A stretch of 52,692 nt of DNA from Marinagarivorans sp. (GTDB taxonomy: Bacteria; Pseudomonadota; Gammaproteobacteria; Pseudomonadales; Cellvibrionaceae). Every line of letters begins with the position of its first letter. The first letter of the stretch is position 1. Both the position numbers and the translations under genes were made by a program. The stretch is taken from the NCBI GenBank assembly GCA_028281865.1, contig JANQJB010000064.1:1-52692 (forward strand), in the 5' to 3' direction. The notes beneath the pieces were generated by a model that did not search any database, was not told the origin of the DNA, and saw nothing but the letters and a program-made list of their open reading frames with translations. Below are positions 36,290-45,150 of this stretch, in pieces.

Positions 36290-37255
36290 ATGCAAGACTT
36301 TTCGCCATCGGATTTAAAAGCAATATTACATTCTAAGCGAGCAAACCTGTACTACTTGGAACATTGCAGGGTGATGCAAAAGGATGGTCGAGTGCTTTAC
36401 CTGACAGAAGCGAAAGACGAAAATCAATATTGGAATATCCCTATCGCCAATACCACTTGCATCATGTTGGGCACGGGCACATCTATCACACAAGCGGCGA
36501 TGCGTATGTTAGCGCAAGCTGGGGTATTGGTCGGTTTTTGCGGAGGTGGTGGAACCCCGTTATTGATGGCAACCGAAATTGAATGGATGACGCCGCAAAG
36601 TGAGTACCGCCCTACCGAGTATGTACAGGGTTGGATGTCATTTTGGTTTGACGAAACAAAGCGCTTAGAAGCAGCTCGCCAACTTCAACATGCGCGAATC
36701 ACTTACTTGCAACAAACCTGGAGCAAAGACCGTGATTTGAAAGCCGAGGGTTTTAACATCGACGATGAAGATATCAGTCGTTCACTCAATAACTTTATCC
36801 AAAAAATCGAATCAGCACCCAAAGTCGGTAACTTGTTACAAATCGAGGCCGAGCTCACCAAGCAGCTCTACAAAACAGCCGCACGCCGCACCGACTACGG
36901 CGACTTCACCCGCGAGCGTGAAGCGGTCGATACAGCAAATGCCTTTCTAAACCACGGTAATTATTTGGCCTACGGCTTAGGTGCAACAACGCTGTGGGTA
37001 TTGGGTATACCGCACGGATTCGCCGTCATGCACGGGAAAACCAGACGCGGGGCCTTGGTCTTTGATATCGCTGACCTAGTTAAAGATTCGATCGTCCTAC
37101 CGTGGTCATTTATCTGCGCTAAGGAAAAAGCCACAGAACAAGAGTTTCGGCAACAGTGTTTGCAGGCATTTACGCAGCATAAAGCGTTGGATTTTATGTT
37201 TGACCAGGTGAAGGCGATTTCACAAAAAAGTGACTGGGGGAATACAGCAGTATGA
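36290..37255 (+). CDS. cas1: Cas1, type I-F spacer-acquisition integrase
   Basis: The 321-residue protein fits type I-F Cas1 in length and order. Catalytic candidates are Glu186 (IEAELTKQLYK), His248 (VMHGKTRRG), Asp259 and Asp262 (VFDIADL); the His-Asp-Asp spacing of 11 and 3 matches the known P. aeruginosa enzyme. Cas1 and the Cas2 part of Cas2-3 insert new spacers at the leader end. GAG lies about 9 bases upstream of ATG. The stop overlaps the start of cas2-3 (ATGA). Confidence 0.95.
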   Translation: MQDFSPSDLKAILHSKRANLYYLEHCRVMQKDGRVLYLTEAKDENQYWNIPIANTTCIMLGTGTSITQAAMRMLAQAGVLVGFCGGGGTPLLMATEIEWMTPQSEYRPTEYVQGWMSFWFDETKRLEAARQLQHARITYLQQTWSKDRDLKAEGFNIDDEDISRSLNNFIQKIESAPKVGNLLQIEAELTKQLYKTAARRTDYGDFTREREAVDTANAFLNHGNYLAYGLGATTLWVLGIPHGFAVMHGKTRRGALVFDIADLVKDSIVLPWSFICAKEKATEQEFRQQCLQAFTQHKALDFMFDQVKAISQKSDWGNTAV

Positions 37256-40200
37256 TGGTAACCTTCGTCTCTCAGTGCGAAAAAAAGGCACTTAGCAGAA
37301 CAAGGCGTGTACTGGATGCCTTTGCTGACCGTATAGGTGATAACACTTGGCAAACCGTCATTACGCAGGAAGGATTGCTAGCGGTTAAGAAGCTGCTACG
37401 CAATACCGCTAGCAAAAATACTGCGGTGAGTTGTCATTGGATACGTAGCCGTGCGCGAAGTGAGTTGGTTTGGGTGGTAGGAAATAAAAATAAATTTGAT
37501 CGTCAAGGCCGGGTGCCTGTGAATCAAACAGACTTAGAAGTTGCTCAGTACATGGATAAATCAATATTTAAGACATTGCCTATCATTCGGTCTGCTTCCT
37601 CCATAGCTGCGCTGTTTCATGATTTTGGTAAGGCAACTATATTATTCCAGAAAAAGTTAAATCCTAAAGAAATAACAGTTAATCATGAACCCTACCGTCA
37701 CGAATGGATTTCGTATCGTTTATTTCAAACTTTTGTTGGCCAAGTAACTGATGACAGCCAGTGGCTGAATAATTTAAGTGAAATAGACGGAAGTCATTTC
37801 CCTGCGTGTTATAAAGATTCCCCAGATAATTCATTTGAATTTGGCTTATCTAAGTTACCTTGTTTTGCTCGCTTAGTTGCTTGGCTTATTCTCACTCATC
37901 ATAAATTACCGCTTTATCCAAAATGGAAAGAGAAAACAATAAATCTTCCCAGTCTTCCAGATTTGAAAAATATTGATCTTTGGCTTGACAATGAATTCGT
38001 TCCCTTATGGAACTCTCCTAACTGTAGAGATGACGATCAACAAAACCGCATTAAAGAAAATTGGAGCCTCTGTGACTTACCAAACAAAAGTAGCCAGTGG
38101 CGAGCAAAAGCGTGTGAGCTTGCGTCAGAGGCTCAAGTTAAACTTCGACCATGGCTAAAATCAGATACTGATTGGTTGCATCACGACTTATTTTCAACTC
38201 ATCTCTCACGCCTCTCTCTGATCCTAGCGGATCACTATTACTCATCGCTAAGTCAAGCTGAGGCTTATGAAAAAGGTGCAGAACAATGGCGTAACTCAAA
38301 CTACAAGATCTATGCTAACACTCATTGGGTTAACGATAAAAAACAATACAAGCAACAGTTAGATGAACACTTAACCGGGGTGGCTAAACATGTAATTGAC
38401 ATTACAAACGCTCTGCCACGGTTGAATAGCGCCCTTAAATCTTTAGAGCCAAATAGTGAACTCACAGAAAATGTTGCTTACGACGAGAAAAATATTGAGA
38501 AGAAAAAAGAACAGAAAAATAAATATGGGTGGCAAGATAACGCCAGAAAAGAAGTTAATAAGATAAGCAGGGAAACCATTCAAAACGGCTTTTTCGGCAT
38601 CAATATGGCGTCAACTGGTTTAGGAAAGACGCGTGCGAATGCCAAGATTATGACCGCATTAGGGCAACAAACTGGCCGAATACGATTTAGTGTTGCATTG
38701 GGACTTCGAGTCTTGACCTTGCAAACGGGTCGAGCATTCCAGAGTGAACTTAAGCTAACTGATAAAGACTTAGCTATTGCTGTTGGTGGTTCAGCGGTTA
38801 AACAACTCTTTGAAAATGAACAAAATCAAGAAAAAGAAGAAAAACAAAAAGAAATTGCCAATGAGCAAAAAGCCCCAAAAAAAAATAATGAAGATACACC
38901 TGAAGGAAACGGAAGTGCGTCGAGTAAAGACTTAATAGACTCGTGCTTATCCATTTACCACGAAGGCACTGAAAAGTTACATAGCCTTAGCAAGTGGACT
39001 AAAATGCAAAAAGGCTTGGATGATTTAATTAGCGCGCCTGTGTTAGTCAGCACTGTTGATCATTTGATACTGGCAACTGAAGGAACCAAAGGTGGCAGGC
39101 AAATTCCTGCTACTCTCCGCCTATTGACATCCGATCTAGTTCTCGATGAGCCAGATGACTTTGGTTTACATGATTTACCAGCGTTATGTCGACTAGTGCA
39201 CTGGGCGGGGATGTTGGGTAGCCGGGTTTTGTTGTCAACGGCTACTATCCCACCAGCTTTAGTATATGCATTGTTTCAGGCTTATCAGTCAGGCTGGGGG
39301 CATTATGCTAGAGCTAACCTGGAGAGTTGGAATGGAGAAACTATCTGTGCTTGGTTTGATGAACAAAATACCGCCAGCGCAGCATACAAAGACTTTGATT
39401 CTTTCAAAACACACCACAAACAGTTTGTAGACAAACGAATTACATATCTCGGTCAACTTCCACCAAAACGCAAAGCTGAGATCGTAGACTTAAAAAGAAC
39501 AGATGATCAAAATATCGACCAGTGTTTGGCTAACACAATTCAAGAAAAAGCTATTCAACTTCATCATGCTCACTCAATAGATAAGGAAGGTAAAACACTC
39601 TCAATCGGTCTCGTCCGTATGGCTAATATCAATCCGTTGGTAGCCGTTGCCAAAGCTTTGCTCGCAATCGAAGTTGAACATCGAGAAACGAATATCTATT
39701 ACTGTATTTATCATAGTCGCTATCCATTGGCCATTCGCTCATTTATTGAAAACAAATTAGATAAAGTGCTAAACAGAAAAGAACCTGACGTCATTTGGGA
39801 AAGAAAGGAAATCAAAAAAGTTATTGAAATGTATCCGCAAGTCAAACATCATATATTCATTGTGCTTGCATCTCCCGTCGCAGAAGTTGGACGAGACCAC
39901 GACTACGACTGGGCAATTGTAGAACCCAGCTCCATGCGCTCTATCATTCAGTTGGCCGGCAGAATACTCAGACATCGCGATGTCGTTCCACGCTCTGCCA
40001 ATGTTCTATTGCTCAACGAAAATTACAGAACAATTAAGGGAAAAAGTATTTGCTATACAAGACCGGGGTTTGAATCTTCAGGCATGAAATTAAAAAACCA
40101 TGAGTTAAGAGAAATTTTGGTTGATAAACAATATGAAAAAATCACGGCTATGCAGAGAATTGCATTACCAGAAGACTATGAAAATGGTTTCGAAGTACAA

Positions 40201-40659
40201 TATGAAAATTTAGTTTTATTAGAACATAAAGCGCTAGCGTTCTATCTGAAGAAGGCCAAATCTTGGTGGAAAAACCACCCTCATTGGTGCGGTGAAGTAC
40301 AACGGCAACAACGGTTTCGAGATTCAAAAAAAGATGAGGCTTACCATCTTTGGCTGGAAAACGCTTATCGCGATGTATGTTGGAAGTGGAAAAACGAGCA
40401 TGTATCACCAACAGAATTTGGTATTCCGACTATTAGCATTAATTTAAAGGAAATAGAATCAATCGCTGCAGGTAATTATTTTTGGTTTGAGTATGATGCG
40501 TTACACGTTTATCAGCAATTGGAAAGAGAAATGAATTTAAGTCTAAAAGAAATAAGCGAGCGCTTCGGAGAGGTTAGGTTAACCGAGTATTGTGATAACA
40601 ATTCAGATGAATATAGTTTTCACTCACAACTGGGGGTCTATCAAGATATAACGGGTTAA
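37252..40659 (+). CDS. cas3: Cas2-3 fusion, type I-F helicase-nuclease
   Basis: The 1135-residue protein has a Cas2-like N-terminal part (about 1-95), as expected for type I-F. HD nuclease motif: His123-Asp124 (ALFHDFGKA) with later EW and LTHH residues. Helicase motifs: STGLGKT at 454-460 (Walker A), DEPD at 632-635 (the I-F form of DEAH), LSTATIP (motif III), and QLAGRILRHR at 900-909 (motif VI). It unwinds and degrades target DNA after Cascade recruits it, and joins Cas1 in acquisition. All recognisable motifs are intact. It is followed two bases later by cas8f. Confidence 0.95.
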   Translation: MMVTFVSQCEKKALSRTRRVLDAFADRIGDNTWQTVITQEGLLAVKKLLRNTASKNTAVSCHWIRSRARSELVWVVGNKNKFDRQGRVPVNQTDLEVAQYMDKSIFKTLPIIRSASSIAALFHDFGKATILFQKKLNPKEITVNHEPYRHEWISYRLFQTFVGQVTDDSQWLNNLSEIDGSHFPACYKDSPDNSFEFGLSKLPCFARLVAWLILTHHKLPLYPKWKEKTINLPSLPDLKNIDLWLDNEFVPLWNSPNCRDDDQQNRIKENWSLCDLPNKSSQWRAKACELASEAQVKLRPWLKSDTDWLHHDLFSTHLSRLSLILADHYYSSLSQAEAYEKGAEQWRNSNYKIYANTHWVNDKKQYKQQLDEHLTGVAKHVIDITNALPRLNSALKSLEPNSELTENVAYDEKNIEKKKEQKNKYGWQDNARKEVNKISRETIQNGFFGINMASTGLGKTRANAKIMTALGQQTGRIRFSVALGLRVLTLQTGRAFQSELKLTDKDLAIAVGGSAVKQLFENEQNQEKEEKQKEIANEQKAPKKNNEDTPEGNGSASSKDLIDSCLSIYHEGTEKLHSLSKWTKMQKGLDDLISAPVLVSTVDHLILATEGTKGGRQIPATLRLLTSDLVLDEPDDFGLHDLPALCRLVHWAGMLGSRVLLSTATIPPALVYALFQAYQSGWGHYARANLESWNGETICAWFDEQNTASAAYKDFDSFKTHHKQFVDKRITYLGQLPPKRKAEIVDLKRTDDQNIDQCLANTIQEKAIQLHHAHSIDKEGKTLSIGLVRMANINPLVAVAKALLAIEVEHRETNIYYCIYHSRYPLAIRSFIENKLDKVLNRKEPDVIWERKEIKKVIEMYPQVKHHIFIVLASPVAEVGRDHDYDWAIVEPSSMRSIIQLAGRILRHRDVVPRSANVLLLNENYRTIKGKSICYTRPGFESSGMKLKNHELREILVDKQYEKITAMQRIALPEDYENGFEVQYENLVLLEHKALAFYLKKAKSWWKNHPHWCGEVQRQQRFRDSKKDEAYHLWLENAYRDVCWKWKNEHVSPTEFGIPTISINLKEIESIAAGNYFWFEYDALHVYQQLEREMNLSLKEISERFGEVRLTEYCDNNSDEYSFHSQLGVYQDITG

Positions 40660-40661
40660 TT

Positions 40662-42086
40662 ATGGCAAAAAAAGAAAGTTCTTTAGGAACCTGGGAAGAA
40701 GTAGTTGTTGACTTTTTTGAGAAAAGAATTAGCGAGTCAGCGCTATTCAAAGCAAGGAGCTCTCTTGAAGAGACGAAAAATAAAATTCAATCTGAAAAGG
40801 ATCCTAAAAAAATTGAACGGCTAAAAAAAATGCTTGATGAAAAACATTCTATACTTGAGGAAATAAGAACGCGAGCGCCGTCCAATGAAATCAGAGACTG
40901 GATCAATAGAATCACGGATAAAAAAAACAAGAGAGCACCTATTAAAGAGTCTCATAGAATATCAAAAGCAACACATGCATTAAAATTCACGCATACCTCT
41001 GCTAATGCGATAAGCGTTTTTATTGAAGGTAACGCGTCAGAATCCCACCTTTACATTACAACTTCATCATTTCATACTCTCTTCCCTGATTTTTCTCATA
41101 ATGACGGTGCTCTAATTTCGATTTCAAGGTTTTTAGCTTTGGAAATGTCGGGAATTTCTATTTTTGATCATATTACGAAAGGAAATTTTGATTTTTTAAA
41201 ATGTTTTAAACGAAACGAATCGGAGCTTGAAGTTTGGAAGGCAGTATTTACACAGGTTGTTATGCCTGACGAGAAAATAAATCTGGCTAAAGCAAAGCAA
41301 TTATACTTCCCCACATCCAAACAAAAAGAAAAGGATGATTATCATCTATTAATTCCTCTTTTTGCGTCCTCTATATCTCAGAAAATATATGATACGGTAA
41401 AAGAGTATGACCTTTCTCACAAAAGAAACAATCTATTTCAGTTAAAGCAACAAATTTCCTTTCCTAACGTTGGAGCCAGTCATTTTGGAGGTGATTATCC
41501 TAGGAATGTCTCTATGCTAAATGCAAATAGAGGTGGCATTGGTTATTTATTTTCATCTCAGCCACCCACCTGGCAATCTCGACTCAAACCACCGATTTAT
41601 AAAAAGTCTCTGTTTGGCGAACTCTTTAATAAAGCTATTCAAATCGAAGTGGACTATCTACGCAGTCACCTATTGCTCGGTTTAAGCATTAAAGATCCAA
41701 AACGAAAAGTGCATATAGAACAATGGATTCATAACATTATCGACGAATTTTTATTTTACGTAGCTAGTATCCAGAACTTGTCCGCCGGTTGGTCTGCTAA
41801 AGACGACATTAGATTAAAATTAGAGCATCAATATCTTCTTGATCCTTATCGGGAAGATAAAAATTTTAACATTAATCGGCGAAACACTGATTGGCAATCA
41901 GTAATATGTACAGATTTCTCCCGGTGGCTGAATAAAATGCTGAAGGGTACAGACAAGCTATTTACTCCCAAAGTTGAACATGATCGGTTATGGAAAAACC
42001 TACTGAAACAGCCGTTACGCGAGCACATGGAACTGATCGAGGCCGAAAAAAAGAGAATGGTCGCTGATAGAGAGGAGATCAAGTGA
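40662..42086 (+). CDS. cas8f: Cas8f (Csy1), large subunit of type I-F Cascade
   Basis: The 474-residue protein carries the Csy1 core SFPNVGASHFGGDYPRNVSM and NANRGGIGYLFSSQPPTW. It recognises the PAM and, with Cas5f, the 5' end of the crRNA. The N-terminal 60-100 residues are unusually charged and lysine-rich (KNKIQSEKDPKKIERLKKM, probably coiled-coil), making it a little longer than the P. aeruginosa Csy1 (about 434). The stop overlaps the GTG start of cas5f. Confidence 0.9.
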   Translation: MAKKESSLGTWEEVVVDFFEKRISESALFKARSSLEETKNKIQSEKDPKKIERLKKMLDEKHSILEEIRTRAPSNEIRDWINRITDKKNKRAPIKESHRISKATHALKFTHTSANAISVFIEGNASESHLYITTSSFHTLFPDFSHNDGALISISRFLALEMSGISIFDHITKGNFDFLKCFKRNESELEVWKAVFTQVVMPDEKINLAKAKQLYFPTSKQKEKDDYHLLIPLFASSISQKIYDTVKEYDLSHKRNNLFQLKQQISFPNVGASHFGGDYPRNVSMLNANRGGIGYLFSSQPPTWQSRLKPPIYKKSLFGELFNKAIQIEVDYLRSHLLLGLSIKDPKRKVHIEQWIHNIIDEFLFYVASIQNLSAGWSAKDDIRLKLEHQYLLDPYREDKNFNINRRNTDWQSVICTDFSRWLNKMLKGTDKLFTPKVEHDRLWKNLLKQPLREHMELIEAEKKRMVADREEIK

Positions 42087-43300
42087 GTCAGTATATTCTA
42101 CTTAACCGTATACAAGTTCAAGGTGCTAATGCTATTGCAGGATTTACCTGGGGCTTTCCTGCTATCACCCATTTTTTGGGTTATACCCATAATTTACACA
42201 GAAAACTTAACCCTGGAGGCAGCAGCGAGAAACCTTTTCCTAATATTGACGTTAGTATTTTAGGTTGCGCAGTTATTGCACATCACCATCAAGTGCATAC
42301 CTATGGTTATAACCAGTTTCTACAAAGTAAGAATCCACCTTATCAGTTTAAAGAAGATAATAAATATAAAACAGGCTCACCCCCTGTAATAGAAGAAGGA
42401 AAAATGAATTTAACGGTTTCGCTTTTGGTGAAATATGACGGCTATGTTGGTGGCAGCAACCAACATGAATTATGTAGATGGCTTAGTAAAGTCTGTCGGA
42501 GGCAACGTCTAGCGGGTGGCATAGTGCTGGACATTCAGGGCATTGATTTTTTCACTATAAAAAATGGCGATGATACCGATAATTTGCAAAGTTTACGCCT
42601 GTTAATACGCAAGTTACTCCCCGGTTTTGTACTGCGGGATCAATCAGAACACTTGGAAAAACATATTAAGAGGCTAAAAAAAGAAAATGAAGAAACTGAA
42701 CCATTTGATGCTTGGCTGGATTTTATTTCTTTAAAACAAAAGGCTCGGCCAGCTTCGAATTTAATTAATCAGCATTTAATCAAGTTATCGGAATCCCAGC
42801 CGGATATTTATCAAACACTGTTAAAACAATGGCAGGAGCATTTGGCAGCAGCTTATGACCCAAATACAATTACAGAAAATTTAAAAGAATACTTTTCATC
42901 TCTTCCTGAAAACAAGACCATCAAAAAATTGCTGCAACAGTGGAAGGAATATTGTTATCCCACCGAGACAACCGATGCCATATGGGAATATATAAAAAAG
43001 CCCGAATCGGGCTTTCTCGTTCCTATAATGGTTGGCTATAAAGCCATATCTCAAGTTTATAAAAATAATCAAGTACGTGCCACCAGAGATGATAAAACTG
43101 ACGTCTGCTTTGTTGAGGCAGTGCATAGTGTTGGCGAATGGCAAGGAGTACATAGAATAAAAGATAATCACGAATTGAATAGAACTTTTTGGATGTATGA
43201 TTTTTCAGAAAACTGGTATCTGTGCAAGCAAAGCGAAATAGAAAGTCAGAGAGAAGAATTTCCAGCCTTCGATGAGTTTGCAGAAGACGATTTTTCTTAA
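42083..43300 (+). CDS. cas5f: Cas5f (Csy2), enlarged
   Basis: The 405-residue protein has the Csy2 signatures ILLNRIQVQGANAIAGFTWG, FLGYTHNLHRKL, GGIVLDIQGIDF, LLPGFVLRD, and a C-terminal VPIMVGYKAISQVY and EAVHSVGEWQGVHRI. It binds the crRNA 5' handle together with Cas8f. It is longer than the P. aeruginosa protein (about 327); the extra length is mainly a helical insert around residues 200-300 (HIKRLKKENEETEP, LLKQWQEHLAAAYD). The GTG start overlaps the TGA of cas8f, with AGAGGAG just upstream. Confidence 0.9.
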   Translation: MSQYILLNRIQVQGANAIAGFTWGFPAITHFLGYTHNLHRKLNPGGSSEKPFPNIDVSILGCAVIAHHHQVHTYGYNQFLQSKNPPYQFKEDNKYKTGSPPVIEEGKMNLTVSLLVKYDGYVGGSNQHELCRWLSKVCRRQRLAGGIVLDIQGIDFFTIKNGDDTDNLQSLRLLIRKLLPGFVLRDQSEHLEKHIKRLKKENEETEPFDAWLDFISLKQKARPASNLINQHLIKLSESQPDIYQTLLKQWQEHLAAAYDPNTITENLKEYFSSLPENKTIKKLLQQWKEYCYPTETTDAIWEYIKKPESGFLVPIMVGYKAISQVYKNNQVRATRDDKTDVCFVEAVHSVGEWQGVHRIKDNHELNRTFWMYDFSENWYLCKQSEIESQREEFPAFDEFAEDDFS

Positions 43301-43335
43301 AACTATTATTTATTAATAAACTGTAAGGAGAAAAA

Positions 43336-44427
43336 ATGAGTAAAGCCAAAGTTAAAATACCTAGTATTTTGTCTTTCGAACGCAAATTAGAGTGCTCTGA
43401 CGGGTTGATGTATTCTGGAAACTGGGATGATAGAGAAGATATGCGCGAAACATCCAAAGAGATCAATGGAGAATTACTAAAAACCAAAATTAAGAATTGG
43501 AAAACTATTCCGATCGTACCTCGTCAAAACAGATCAACCCAAAGTGCCTACGGTATTGATGACATTAAGAAAACAGCGCCAAACCCGGTTTCATCCGATA
43601 GCGATGATGCCAATTTACCTTTTGACAAAGATACATTAAAACTAAATTTTTCTATGAGGGTCATTGGAAACTTGGGCAAACCCTTTGCTTGTAATATGCC
43701 GGATTTTGCGGCAGCAATCGAAGACAAAGTGTCCGCGTTTAAGAAAACTAACGGTATTGACGATATTGCCACGCGTTACGCTTACAATATTGCGAATGGA
43801 CGTTTTTTATGGCGCAATAGAGTCTGCGCTGAAGAAATAGAAATTCGAGTAAGCAAAAACGACGAACAACCTATACTTATTTTTAATCCGTACGAGTATT
43901 CACTTAAAGATTTTAATACAAAAATCGAGCATGAAAACCTAAAGAAGTTAGCAGAAGGCATTAAACAATGTCTGATAGGTGAAGATGATAAAAACTTTCT
44001 GATATTAAAAGTTGAAGCTTTTGTGAAACTTGGGCAAGGCCAGCATGTATTTCCGTCTCAGGAAATGAATATAGGTGCGAAAAAGAAAAAACTCTTTCAA
44101 TTGGACGGTTGTGGGGCCATGCATAATGTAAAAATTGGAAACGCCATCCGCACTATTGATAATTGGTATGGCAGCAAGATGCTAGTAAAGACAGGGAAAA
44201 GTAAAACGGATACGATTGATATTCCGGAAGCTCTTAAGGGTCTGCCGATTGCTATTGAACCATTTGGTTCTGTTACCCAGCACGGCCGAGCTTATCGGCA
44301 TAAAGATATTGACCTCTACAGTTTATTAGAGAATTGGGTCAATGGTGATATAGAATCAGACCAAAAAAAGTATGTTGTAGCCAATTTAATTCGTGGCGGC
44401 GTGTTTGGTGGAGAATCGGAGGGGTGA
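43336..44427 (+). CDS. cas7f: Cas7f (Csy3), backbone of type I-F Cascade
   Basis: The 363-residue protein begins IPSILSFERKLECSDGLMYS, the Csy3 N-terminal signature, and contains RNRVCAEEIEIRV and the late HGRAYRHKDIDLYSLLENW pattern. Six copies normally coat the crRNA spacer. AAGGAG lies 6-7 bases upstream of ATG. The gene follows cas5f after 35 bases and its stop overlaps the GTG of cas6f. Confidence 0.92.
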   Translation: MSKAKVKIPSILSFERKLECSDGLMYSGNWDDREDMRETSKEINGELLKTKIKNWKTIPIVPRQNRSTQSAYGIDDIKKTAPNPVSSDSDDANLPFDKDTLKLNFSMRVIGNLGKPFACNMPDFAAAIEDKVSAFKKTNGIDDIATRYAYNIANGRFLWRNRVCAEEIEIRVSKNDEQPILIFNPYEYSLKDFNTKIEHENLKKLAEGIKQCLIGEDDKNFLILKVEAFVKLGQGQHVFPSQEMNIGAKKKKLFQLDGCGAMHNVKIGNAIRTIDNWYGSKMLVKTGKSKTDTIDIPEALKGLPIAIEPFGSVTQHGRAYRHKDIDLYSLLENWVNGDIESDQKKYVVANLIRGGVFGGESEG

Positions 44428-45014
44428 AACATTACATTGAAATAACAATGCTTCCTGACCCAGAAACTCCGCTCTATTATCTCTGGAGTAAGGTATATCA
44501 ACAAATACACCTTGCATTAGTGGAGTCAAAACTGGCAGATAGTGGATCTGAAATTGGCGCCGCATTTCCTGGATACCAGTATGAGGAAAAAGAAGGTGAA
44601 TATACCTTGGGCAATAAGCTACGGCTATTTGCATCTGGTAAAGAAGCCTTGGAAAAATTAAATATTCTAAAGTATTTATCACGCCTGCTAGATTACATTT
44701 CCATTACCGACATAGCAGAAGTACCAGCAGATGTCTCCAAGCAAGTAAGTTTCAGTCGAGTGCAATCTAAATCCAATATTCAGCGATTGGCTCGACGTAA
44801 AGCTAAACGTGAGGGCATTAGCTTGATCGACTCCATAAGTGCTTTGAATGGTTACCAGGAGAGGTATCTAAACGAGCCCTATATTCAATTGAAAAGCTTA
44901 AGCAGTGGCCATGAGATGCGACTGTTTATTCGCAAGCTTGACCAGGATTCACCTGTAGCAGGTAAATTTAGTACATACGGCCTTAGCCCAAGCGCCACTG
45001 TTCCTTGGTTCTAG
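44424..45014 (+). CDS. cas6f: Cas6f (Csy4), crRNA-processing endonuclease
   Basis: The 196-residue protein begins MKHYIEITMLPDPE, the usual Csy4 start, so the GTG at 44424 is chosen. His29 (VYQQIHLALVE) matches the catalytic histidine of P. aeruginosa Csy4. QLKSLSSG (155-162) probably carries the catalytic serine, and NIQRLARRKAKRE is the arginine-rich helix that grips the repeat hairpin. The end, FSTYGLSPSATVPWF, is also typical. It cuts each repeat after the G closing the stem, leaving an 8-base 5' handle CUUAGAAA and staying bound to the 3' hairpin. Confidence 0.93.
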   Translation: MKHYIEITMLPDPETPLYYLWSKVYQQIHLALVESKLADSGSEIGAAFPGYQYEEKEGEYTLGNKLRLFASGKEALEKLNILKYLSRLLDYISITDIAEVPADVSKQVSFSRVQSKSNIQRLARRKAKREGISLIDSISALNGYQERYLNEPYIQLKSLSSGHEMRLFIRKLDQDSPVAGKFSTYGLSPSATVPWF

Positions 45015-45043
45015 CTCCGAGTACTCCTCTGATATACATAATT

Positions 45044-45094
45044 TGCATTGTAAAAAATCATTATTAAAGATAAAAATGCATTGTAAAATATCAT
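45044..45094. promoter_or_regulatory. Direct repeat of TGCATTGTAAAA(A/T)ATCAT before the ATPase gene
   Basis: Near-identical 18-base units lie at 45044-45061 and 45077-45094, 33 bases apart (about three helical turns), between cas6f and the ATPase gene. The spacing suggests a two-site operator or a promoter element for the ATPase, separate from the cas operon. Confidence 0.45.
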
Positions 45095-45150
45095 ATTCCC
45101 CTCTAAACTCCTGGTAACCACTAGCAAAACAGGTTCTTCAGGGGAAAGCG

